Shown: positions 17,474 to 24,199 of the stretch, one piece after another
How the letters are laid out: the number at the start of each line of letters is the position of its first letter
How positions within the stretch are numbered: the first letter of the stretch is position 1
Assembly: GCA_036832975.1 (NCBI GenBank)
Contig: DAITQM010000008.1
Span: 23,080-87,079, forward strand
Direction of reading: 5' to 3'
Source of the DNA: DAITQM01 sp036832975
GTDB lineage: Bacteria; Pseudomonadota; Gammaproteobacteria; Xanthomonadales; Wenzhouxiangellaceae
Length of the DNA: 64,000 nucleotides
Notes under the pieces: generated by a model
The model's input: only the letters and a program-made list of their open reading frames with translations
The model's database searches: none
What the model was told of the DNA's origin: nothing
Made by a program: the position numbers and the translations under genes

Positions 17474-17902
17474 ATGAGCGACGGTAGGAAGATTCGCTAC
17501 GACTCGGATGCCGAATCATCCGACCCGAACCTGCCCGGTTTTCTTGCGCGCCCCGAGGGGGCTCCCGTCTACCACGGCTTCACAGTCGTACCAGAGTCGA
17601 TGACCGACGGGTGGGCCTACGGAGCAATTACGGAATACGATTGCGACGAACCGCAGTCCGAAGGAGATGGCTTTGTCATCGCACCAGACGGTTCCCGCGC
17701 GGGAATCGCTTGGGCGACGGACACACCCGAGTTTTACGAGATCCTTCCCCCTGACGACGAGAGATGGGGCGTCTACGGCGTCCGCTTTGCCCGACCGGTA
17801 TCGTGTGTGGAAGACCTTGTCCGCAACTTTCGAGACGTTCTGCCCAGGCTGAAGGACCAGTATGCACGAGTGCGCCGTCTGACCGGTCGGGGAGATAGGT
17901 AA
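17474..17902 (+). CDS. Small acidic cassette protein of unknown function
   Basis: The product is 142 residues from the ATG 15 bases after the attC right core (MSDGRKIRYDSDAESSDPNL). The protein is acidic with many aromatic residues (GWAYGAITEYDCDEP, DDERWGVYGVRFARPV). There is no membrane segment and no known motif. The overall look recalls immunity-type or cassette-specific small proteins, but no family is claimed. The last two codons, AGG TAA, lie inside the terminal repeat of the IS481 element, so the original C-terminus was probably longer and has been cut by the insertion. Confidence 0.6.
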   Translation: MSDGRKIRYDSDAESSDPNLPGFLARPEGAPVYHGFTVVPESMTDGWAYGAITEYDCDEPQSEGDGFVIAPDGSRAGIAWATDTPEFYEILPPDDERWGVYGVRFARPVSCVEDLVRNFRDVLPRLKDQYARVRRLTGRGDR

Positions 17903-19186
17903 CAAACAAGTCTGAAGACATGGGTTACACATTATGGCGCTTGAGTCTGCCATATTCGTCCTCGATACGCAAGTAACGTTCATGCAGGCGTCCGAGCTTG
18001 AGCATTCCGAAATAGACAGTCCAGATGCCGTTGTCAATTTCCTCCAGGCCGACATATTCACCCGCACAGACGATCGAAACGTTGACCCAAGCGCAGTTCC
18101 ATCGAATGCCCCCATTGGCGCTGACATATCTAACCTCGAAGCGATCCGGATATTCGAGTGGTGGGAGTTTGTCGGGCATAGCGCGTGGGGATGGCTGATA
18201 GATCGAGGCCGGCGTCTGCTGATCCAATGCTTCATGGGGGCGTTGGTGATTGAATTCTGCGCGGAAGCGATTGAGTTTCCGTTGTTGTGCAGCCAGATTA
18301 CCGGCTGCCGGGCGCGCAGCCTCCGCCTTTAAGGTGCGGTGCATCCGTTCATGACGTCCATTCTGCTGGGGCTTACCGGGTTCGATCAACTCAGGCAGGA
18401 TCCCAAGCCGGACCCACCAGGCGGAGAGCGAGGAGAGGTGCGCGAGGGTGTTGGTGGCGAACGGCACGCCGTTATCGGTGCGGATGCGTAGGGGCAGGCC
18501 ATATTCCTTGAACAGCCGGGTGAAGACGGATTTTGCCCCCCTCACGGCGGTGGAATACAACGCCTGGCACCCGAGCAGATAACGACTATAGCCATCGGTG
18601 ACAGTGAGGGGGTAGCAATAGACGCCATCGCCGGTCTTGAACTGACCCTTGAAATCGGCGCACCAGAGGTCGTTGGGCGCCAGGATGGCGGTCTGGGGGC
18701 GGCCGGGGTGGCCGATCCGGCGCCGCTGGCGCGGTTTCGGCACCAAACCATGGCGCTTGAGGATATCGCAGGCGGTGGAGCGATGCGGCAGAACCCACCG
18801 GGGATGCTTTTTGTGGACGATGGCCAGGAGCTTTTTGGCCCCCCAATGGGGATGGTGGCGCCGGGCTTGCAACAGCGCTTGGACAATGGCCTCGGGTGTA
18901 GAATTGGGCGAGGTGCGTGGGCGTCGGGAGCGGTCCTCCAGGCCCACCGGTCCGTGGCGCAGGTAGCGATCGATCCATTTGTAGGCGGTCTTGCGCGAGA
19001 TGCGATAGAAGTCGCAGAGCTCGGTGACGGACAAGATTCCTCTCAGGTAGTCGGCGATGAACTGTACTTTCTGGTCCATGGGCGATGTTTGACTCCAAGG
19101 CATGGGGCACCTCCTGGGTTGCCCCGGTATCTTGTCAAAGTGTTACCCATGTCCCCAGACTATACTGTTACCTATGTGTCCAGACT
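17895..19186 (-). mobile_element. IS481-family insertion sequence
   Basis: The ends carry matching inverted repeats of about 38 bp built from two motif copies. On the left ATAGGTAACA (17895-17904) and AGTCTGAAGACATGGGT (17909-17925) match the complements of TGTTACCTAT (19166-19175) and ACCCATGTCCCCAGACT (19145-19161) on the right. Boundaries are accurate to about ten bases. It has inserted between a cassette gene and its attC. A target duplication is not obvious. Confidence 0.8.
17925..19103 (-). CDS. IS481-family transposase
   Basis: The 392-residue DDE transposase appears intact. The N-terminal HTH is visible (LSVTELCDFYRISRKTAYKW). The catalytic core has D in WCADFKGQF, D in RTDNGVPF and E in GRHERMHRTLKAE, with the RHERMHRTLK signature typical of IS481. 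The C-terminal region (about 300-392) includes ANGGIRWNCAWVNV, common in this family. The start at MPWSQTSPMDQKV is the first in frame; MDQKVQF eight codons later is possible. It may still be able to move, since no frameshift is seen. Confidence 0.92.
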   Translation of the reverse strand: MPWSQTSPMDQKVQFIADYLRGILSVTELCDFYRISRKTAYKWIDRYLRHGPVGLEDRSRRPRTSPNSTPEAIVQALLQARRHHPHWGAKKLLAIVHKKHPRWVLPHRSTACDILKRHGLVPKPRQRRRIGHPGRPQTAILAPNDLWCADFKGQFKTGDGVYCYPLTVTDGYSRYLLGCQALYSTAVRGAKSVFTRLFKEYGLPLRIRTDNGVPFATNTLAHLSSLSAWWVRLGILPELIEPGKPQQNGRHERMHRTLKAEAARPAAGNLAAQQRKLNRFRAEFNHQRPHEALDQQTPASIYQPSPRAMPDKLPPLEYPDRFEVRYVSANGGIRWNCAWVNVSIVCAGEYVGLEEIDNGIWTVYFGMLKLGRLHERYLRIEDEYGRLKRHNV

Positions 19187-19199
19187 GTCCCTTGGTGCC

Positions 19200-19271
19200 G
19201 CCCAACGCAGCGCTCCAACCGACCGGCAAACCCTGGTGCGGGTTGCCAGCGGCTGAGCTTGGGCGTTCGGC
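19200..19271 (+). repeat. attC site between the IS481 element and the methyltransferase cassette
   Basis: The site is 72 bp. Left core GCCCAAC (19200-19206) fits the consensus; right core GTTCGGC (19265-19271) differs at one position. It closes the cassette of the gene at 17474 that the IS interrupted. Confidence 0.75.
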
Positions 19272-19323
19272 GTCTTGAGAGACGCCCACGTATAGTATCC
19301 GAGCAATTGGCAAAGTAACCTTT

Positions 19324-20319
19324 ATGCTAATGACAGTTGCACATCACCACCAGAATTTTCTCCCTTCATCGGTTGCCGAGTTGTCAAACCCGCAAACTGA
19401 TATTCCTCGCATTGCCAAGGACAAAAAGCTCTTGGCAGAAATCGCGGCTGCGGTACGGCAAATCCCGACCGAACATCGCCTAGTTCAGGGCGATGCTCGC
19501 AAGTTGTCATTTCTAGAAAACGAGTCCATTCATCTCGTGGTCACGTCACCACCCTATTGGACACTAAAGAAATACAGAGATCACGATGATCAACTTGGAG
19601 ATGTTGAAGATTACGAAAAATTTCTTCGAGAGCTTGATAAAGTCTGGGAGCATTGTTATCGCGCACTCGTCCCGGGAGGTCGGTTAATCTGCGTAGTCGG
19701 CGACGTCTGTTTGTCTCGTCGAAAGAACGACGGAAGACATACTGTTGTTCCCCTTCATGCTTCCATCCAAGAACATTGCCGTAAGATCGGCTATGACAAT
19801 CTCGCGCCGATCATTTGGTACAAGATAGCCAATGCAGTTTTTGAGGCATCCGGGAATGGTGCTGGATTCTTGGGCAAGCCCTATGAACCCAACGCAGTAA
19901 TAAAAAACGACATCGAATTCATCCTTATGGAGCGCAAACCGGGTGGCTATCGCAAACCCACTGTCGCAACTCGCGTGCTTTCGGTAATTTCTGACGAAAA
20001 CCACAAACAGTGGTTTCAATCAATCTGGTCTGGAGTAACTGGCGCATCTACCCGTAATCACCCGGCGCCATATCCTGAAGAACTCGTGGAGCGGCTAATT
20101 CGTATGTTTTCTTTTGTGGGTGATACCGTGCTCGACCCGTTCATGGGAACGGGCACTACGACCGTGGCTGCCGAGAAATGGGGTCGCAATTCAATCGGGG
20201 TGGAAATTGATCCTCACTATTTCGAAATGGCGGAGAAAAGAATCCGGCAAGCAACTGCGACATTGTTCTCCCATGCCGCAATAAAAACCGACGCAATAAG
20301 GAAAGGCAATGGATTATAA
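19324..20319 (+). CDS. Site-specific DNA methyltransferase (beta class) of a type II R-M system
   Basis: The 331-residue protein has the catalytic motif TSPPYW (motif IV, near residue 78) first and the AdoMet-binding FxGxG as DPFMGTGTTTVAAEKWGRNSIG (near 280) last. That order defines beta-class amino-methyltransferases, which modify adenine N6 or cytosine N4. It begins with ATG at 19324; a second ATG two codons on is possible. Ten bases overlap the following restriction gene. It protects the host DNA from its partner nuclease. Base use (about 47% GC) is far below the core genome, consistent with import on a cassette. Confidence 0.88.
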   Translation: MLMTVAHHHQNFLPSSVAELSNPQTDIPRIAKDKKLLAEIAAAVRQIPTEHRLVQGDARKLSFLENESIHLVVTSPPYWTLKKYRDHDDQLGDVEDYEKFLRELDKVWEHCYRALVPGGRLICVVGDVCLSRRKNDGRHTVVPLHASIQEHCRKIGYDNLAPIIWYKIANAVFEASGNGAGFLGKPYEPNAVIKNDIEFILMERKPGGYRKPTVATRVLSVISDENHKQWFQSIWSGVTGASTRNHPAPYPEELVERLIRMFSFVGDTVLDPFMGTGTTTVAAEKWGRNSIGVEIDPHYFEMAEKRIRQATATLFSHAAIKTDAIRKGNGL

Positions 20320-21034
20320 CGATCGCGTTTCGAAAGCAGTTAGATACTTCTGGAAAGTAAGAACTCAACAGCACAAAAAGCAAGGAGCAACCACCGGAAA
20401 GAAAGATGCGGGCAATCGGAGTGCTGTTACCGGTGGAAAGCATCTCGACGGTTTCATCAAACTATTGACTGAGCTCCTTTCCGAAGCAGGATTGCCAGAC
20501 ACCACCATACATACGAGAGCGACAACACTGCCTGGATATTTCAGGCCGACCAAAAATTGGGATTTGGTCGTAGCCGTTGACGGCATGCTTTTGGCGTCAA
20601 TCGAGTTCAAGGCCCATATTGGCCCGTCGTTTGGAAACAATTTCAATAACCGTGTCGAGGAAGCTTTGGGCAATTCCACTGACCTTCTAACCGCATACCG
20701 AGAAGGCAAGTTCAGGCCATCGCAACGACCTTGGCTTGGCTGGTTGATGTTGTTGGAGGATACCCCGAAATCTACTGCGCCGGTTCGCGTTGATGAGCCG
20801 CATTTTGAGGTTTTCGACGAATTCAAGAAAACTTCGTATGCAAGGCGATACGAGCTTTTTTGTGAACGTCTAATGCGAGAGCGTTTGTACGATGGAACCT
20901 GTCTCATCCTGTCCGACAAAGCTGGCGGTCTGAAGGGAAGATTCAAGGAGCCAAACCCAGAATTCAGCTTTTCCACGTTTGCAACTTCGTTAACTGCTCA
21001 CGCAATGGCCTATGCCAAGTTGCGCAAGAAATAA
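20309..21034 (+). CDS. Type II restriction endonuclease, XhoI/PaeR7I-like
   Basis: The 241-residue protein resembles the XhoI/PaeR7I family: VTGGKHLDGFIKLLTELL near residue 40, then RPTKNWDLVVAVDGMLLASIEFKAHIG near 75-100. The D...(E)xK arrangement (WDLVVA and IEFKAH) fits a PD-(D/E)xK active site. It overlaps the methyltransferase, so the two form a compact R-M cassette. If the family call holds, the recognition sequence could be CTCGAG, but PaeR7I-type enzymes usually pair with a different class of methyltransferase, so the target should not be assumed. Confidence 0.75.
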   Translation: MDYNDRVSKAVRYFWKVRTQQHKKQGATTGKKDAGNRSAVTGGKHLDGFIKLLTELLSEAGLPDTTIHTRATTLPGYFRPTKNWDLVVAVDGMLLASIEFKAHIGPSFGNNFNNRVEEALGNSTDLLTAYREGKFRPSQRPWLGWLMLLEDTPKSTAPVRVDEPHFEVFDEFKKTSYARRYELFCERLMRERLYDGTCLILSDKAGGLKGRFKEPNPEFSFSTFATSLTAHAMAYAKLRKK

Positions 21035-21037
21035 GAC

Positions 21038-21100
21038 GCCGAACACGACGCTCAGCCGGACGCGCCAAAAGCGGCGCGCCGGTTAGCTTGGTCGTTATGT
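21038..21100 (+). repeat. attC site after the R-M cassette
   Basis: The site is 63 bp. It begins GCCGAAC three bases after the restriction gene stop and ends GTTATGT (21094-21100). CGCGCC...GGCGCG forms the central hairpin. Confidence 0.72.
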
Positions 21101-21138
21101 GATTGACACCCGTAACGATCTGGATTACACTAGGTTTC

Positions 21139-21417
21139 ATGATTCGGAGTTTCAAGCATAAGGGCCTTAAGCGCTTCTTCGAAACCGGATCGACTTCGGG
21201 AATTAAGGCCCAGCACGCGAAAAGACTCCGCCTGATACTCGGCCGCCTTCATGCTGCCAGACAGCCGAAGGATATGAACCTACCAGGGCTTCGACTTCAC
21301 GAACTAAAAGGAAATCGATCCGAAACATGGGCAGTTGATGTTAGTGGTAACTGGCGAATTACCTTTCGGTTTAAAGGCGATGATGTTGAGGCCGTGGACT
21401 ATGAAGATTATCATTGA
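21139..21417 (+). CDS. higB: HigB/RelE-type toxin
   Basis: The 92-residue protein from ATG 21139 (MIRSFKHKGLKRFFETGSTS) is a RelE-superfamily mRNA interferase of the HigB type. The family pattern of LRLILGRLHAARQPKDM, LPGLRLHELKGNR and WAVDVSGNWRITFRFKGDD is intact, including the conserved C-terminal VDYEDYH. An upstream in-frame extension to 21103 is unlikely because it enters the attC. Toxin first, antitoxin second is the usual HigBA order. Confidence 0.9.
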   Translation: MIRSFKHKGLKRFFETGSTSGIKAQHAKRLRLILGRLHAARQPKDMNLPGLRLHELKGNRSETWAVDVSGNWRITFRFKGDDVEAVDYEDYH

Positions 21418-21425
21418 GGTGCCTT

Positions 21426-21713
21426 ATGCTCATGCACAATCCACCACATCCTGGCGAAGTTATTCGAGAGCTTTGCCTCGAACCGCTGGATCTATCCGTC
21501 ACAGAGGCTGCAAAGGCCTTAGGTGTCAGCCGGAAAACTTTGAGCGCAATACTAAACGGACGTGCCGGTATCAGTCCTGAAATGGCTGTACGGCTGTCGA
21601 TTGCATTTGATACTACCTCAGAGAGTTGGCTCAACCAGCAAAGCCAGTATGATCTTTGGAATGCTGAACAGCACCGCAAGGAGATGCAGGTTAAGCGTCT
21701 TGTTGCTGCCTAG
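21426..21713 (+). CDS. higA: HigA-type antitoxin with HTH
   Basis: The 95-residue protein starts MLMHNPPHPGEVIRELCLEP, the typical HigA N-terminus, followed by an Xre-type HTH (LSVTEAAKALGVSRKTLSAIL) and AVRLSIAFDTTSESWLN. It represses its own operon and neutralises HigB. The frame is open from 21414, overlapping higB, but homologues begin at the ATG at 21426. TA cassettes like this stabilise integron arrays. Confidence 0.92.
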   Translation: MLMHNPPHPGEVIRELCLEPLDLSVTEAAKALGVSRKTLSAILNGRAGISPEMAVRLSIAFDTTSESWLNQQSQYDLWNAEQHRKEMQVKRLVAA

Positions 21714-21728
21714 CCAGCATTCATCACA

Positions 21729-21788
21729 TGTCAACCGTTTCAACCCGGACACGGGCAAAGCCCGCGCGGGTTAATTGGCGCGTTATGC
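21729..21788 (+). repeat. attC site after HigBA, end of the array
   Basis: The site is 60 bp from TGTCAAC (21729-21735) to GTTATGC (21782-21788), with a CCCG...CGGG central stem. No further cassette follows. Confidence 0.75.
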
Positions 21789-21829
21789 GGCCGTACAGGC
21801 GGTTGAGTTGACCTTTTCCTGAATTTGAT

Positions 21830-21861
21830 CAAATCGAGTAAAATTTATGCAACGATTGGGT
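21830..21861 (+). repeat. Dispersed repeat end (family ATTTATGCAAC-ATTGGGT)
   Basis: AAATCGAGTAAAATTTATGC followed by AACGATTGGGTT matches the right end of the inverted-repeat element at 61030-61266 with few changes. The rest of the element is not recognisable on either side. The remaining interval to 22012 shows no gene; the 63-codon frame there includes this repeat and is probably not coding. Confidence 0.65.
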
Positions 21862-22012
21862 TGAGTCAGCAAGCGGTGCATTGTTGGCTGGTAAGCAAAT
21901 TTCGTATTTATGGGAAAGACATGCGCGTCTTGGCAAGATACTGGCGTTTCATTCGATTTATGCGGCGTTTTGATCTATCGGGCATTCAACACAGGTTAGT
22001 TATTACTTTACG

Positions 22013-23044
22013 CTAAGGCGTTCCGGTACTCGCCGGAACCCGTTCGCCGGTCGGTGGATGAGTTGAAAAATAAGTGATCAGGCCGCTGTCGGTGGCCGGG
22101 CCGAGGCGTTCGAGCAGGCGGCGGAGAACTTCGGGGTCGTCGCCGTGTTGCCGTAGATAGCGAAAAGCGAGGTCGTCGGCCTCCGTTTCAAAACGCCGCG
22201 AGTAAGCGCTTTCGGTCAGCCACACGGGCAGCGCCGCCAGCGTGCCGCTGATGCTGGAAACGTCGCTGGTGATCAAAAATATCATCACCGAGGCGATCGA
22301 ATTGCGCAGCAAAAGCCGTAACAGGTGGCGTTCCTTGACGTGGCCAATCTCGTGGGCGTATACCGCCCGGATTTCTGCATCGGCGGCGGCCAAGCCGAGC
22401 AATTCGTCGGTGATCACGACCGTCCGCGAAGGGAGGGCGAAGGCATTGGCGCCGAGCGCCCCGCCACCGCGGACCAGCAGGCGGATATCGAGTTCCGGGG
22501 CCATGGCCTGCCTGACTTCAGCGAACAATGCCTGTTGCCGCGTCTGCTCTTCTGCGGCGAGCCGGCTGGCGGCGAAAATCGTGTGATCGAGCACTTCGAT
22601 GCTGTTTTGCGTCAGTACCCGCTCCCATTCCGGGGGAATCAGCCGCGCCGTCAGGTCGGCGGCGAACGGGATGCCGAAGACGACGAACCCGACGCTGGCG
22701 ATGAGCAAGACCAGTAAGGAGGCGAGCGCGAAGCGCCAGCGCCGTTCGAGCCGCGAGGCGAAGCCGCCGACACCGGTTTCCCGGCGGTCGAGCCAGGCAT
22801 CGAGTTCGGGCGCGTAAGGAATCTCGAGGTGTTCACCGCCCTCGAGGTCGACCCGCCGCGGAGCGCGCCCGTAGCGCTCATGGACGCGGCGCAGCGCCAG
22901 CAGATCGCCGTTGTGATCGGTGCCGGCGGCAACGCGCCGGCGCAAACCCCCACCAGAGACGGCAACCTCGATCACCCGGCCGGTGGTCGAGCGGCCGTCG
23001 AACAGTGAAACGTTAATCCAATCGGCCGGCGCTTCCGGGTTCAT
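22013..23044 (-). CDS. M48-family zinc metalloprotease
   Basis: The 343-residue protein has a membrane helix at about 100-125 (FALASLLVLLIASVGFVVFG) and an M48 catalytic domain. HEIGH (residues about 232-236) gives the two histidines and the glutamate, and ETEAD downstream supplies the third ligand. The fold ends with YFSTHPPTGERV, a typical M48 tail. It may remove damaged membrane proteins. Its first bases overlap the stop of the DUF898 protein, so the two form an operon. YjgN-plus-M48 pairs occur in other proteobacteria. Confidence 0.9.
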   Translation of the reverse strand: MNPEAPADWINVSLFDGRSTTGRVIEVAVSGGGLRRRVAAGTDHNGDLLALRRVHERYGRAPRRVDLEGGEHLEIPYAPELDAWLDRRETGVGGFASRLERRWRFALASLLVLLIASVGFVVFGIPFAADLTARLIPPEWERVLTQNSIEVLDHTIFAASRLAAEEQTRQQALFAEVRQAMAPELDIRLLVRGGGALGANAFALPSRTVVITDELLGLAAADAEIRAVYAHEIGHVKERHLLRLLLRNSIASVMIFLITSDVSSISGTLAALPVWLTESAYSRRFETEADDLAFRYLRQHGDDPEVLRRLLERLGPATDSGLITYFSTHPPTGERVPASTGTP

Positions 23045-24120
23045 AACCCGAAATCGAGCGACAGTGCCTCACCCAGGGTATCGGCGGCGGCGCCGCTACT
23101 CCCGTCATCACCGCGCGACTGGCTGACGATGTCGCCGTGCACGACCACCTGGACGCACGACAGGCGGTAACGCATCAACCTGACCTTCGCCCACGGCATC
23201 AAAAGGCCGAGCGACAGCGCGATCATCACCAGGTTCGAGAGATAAATGATGAACAGGTCGTAAACCGCAACATTCGAACGCAAGGCGTGCGGTCCGAGCG
23301 TGGCGTTGCCGAGCAGCAGATTCTGCCGCCCGGCATTGAGATAAGCGAACGGCAGAACATAGGCCAGAAACACCACCGGGTAAAGAATAAAAACGAAGCT
23401 CGAGTAATATTCATTTGCCGACACGCCGGCAATCGTGGTCATCATGTAGAAGATAATGGTCATGACGAGACCGACCACGAACACCGCGCCGAGCGTCACC
23501 AGCATCGCCTTTATATAAAGTGCGATGAACGGCGAGCGGTCGGCGTGATAGGCAAAATCCAGCGTCCCGAACCGGCTGTGCGTGACGGCGAAACGAGCGC
23601 GCCGATATTCGGCATAACCCGATGCCAGACCGAGCGTCAACAGCGTGACTAGAAATCCCATGAAAATCGCCGCGTAGGCGCCTTTGTAATCCCGCCGGAA
23701 GCCGAAGCGGACGCCGCGGTACGAGGTGTTGCCGAGGTTGAAAGCCCGCGACTGGACCCACAGGAACGGCATCAGGAGCATGATCAGCAGAAGATACAGC
23801 AGCGCCAGCTCGGGGCGAAAGTACGACAGGGCGGCATACGGCGCCAAGATCGAAACGGCGATGATATGACCGCGCAGGATGCGCCACGGATCGGCGTGAA
23901 AATCGAAGGCATCGCCGAGCAGCACGGTATTGCGGTAAAAATAGCGGCGCGTCCGGACTTTGGCCCAGGCGGCGTAAATGCCCAAAGTGACGACGGTCAG
24001 GGCCATGTTGACGATCCAGATGCGGAAGTACTCGCCGGCCCGGCCGGTGAACTCGATCGCCGCGGGGTGCGGTTCAGCAGCGCCAGGGCTGTTCGGCGAC
24101 GGGTAATGAGTGTCGTTCAC
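23041..24120 (-). CDS. DUF898 (YjgN-like) multi-pass membrane protein
   Basis: The 359-residue protein has an N-terminal motif FTGRAGEYFRIWIVNMALTV and TLGIYAAWAKVRTRRYFYRN, repeated more weakly at the C-terminus (LSLGLLMPWAKVRLMRYRLS), which defines the YjgN family. About eight hydrophobic segments are visible. The function of YjgN proteins is unknown. It is followed without gap by an M48 protease. Between it and the end of ntrY (24121-24199) there is an AT-rich spacer likely to hold its promoter. Confidence 0.9.
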   Translation of the reverse strand: MNDTHYPSPNSPGAAEPHPAAIEFTGRAGEYFRIWIVNMALTVVTLGIYAAWAKVRTRRYFYRNTVLLGDAFDFHADPWRILRGHIIAVSILAPYAALSYFRPELALLYLLLIMLLMPFLWVQSRAFNLGNTSYRGVRFGFRRDYKGAYAAIFMGFLVTLLTLGLASGYAEYRRARFAVTHSRFGTLDFAYHADRSPFIALYIKAMLVTLGAVFVVGLVMTIIFYMMTTIAGVSANEYYSSFVFILYPVVFLAYVLPFAYLNAGRQNLLLGNATLGPHALRSNVAVYDLFIIYLSNLVMIALSLGLLMPWAKVRLMRYRLSCVQVVVHGDIVSQSRGDDGSSGAAADTLGEALSLDFGL

Positions 24121-24199
24121 AAAAATCTCCCCAATTGACTTGAAAATTTTTAAGCTATTACGGCAGCTTCCCTATTCCCGTGTCCCGCCCCAAACGACC

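Noticed and set aside
21825..22016. A 63-codon plus-strand frame after HigBA
   Set aside because: It begins in the dispersed repeat and the same residues (SSKIYATIG) arise in the other copies.
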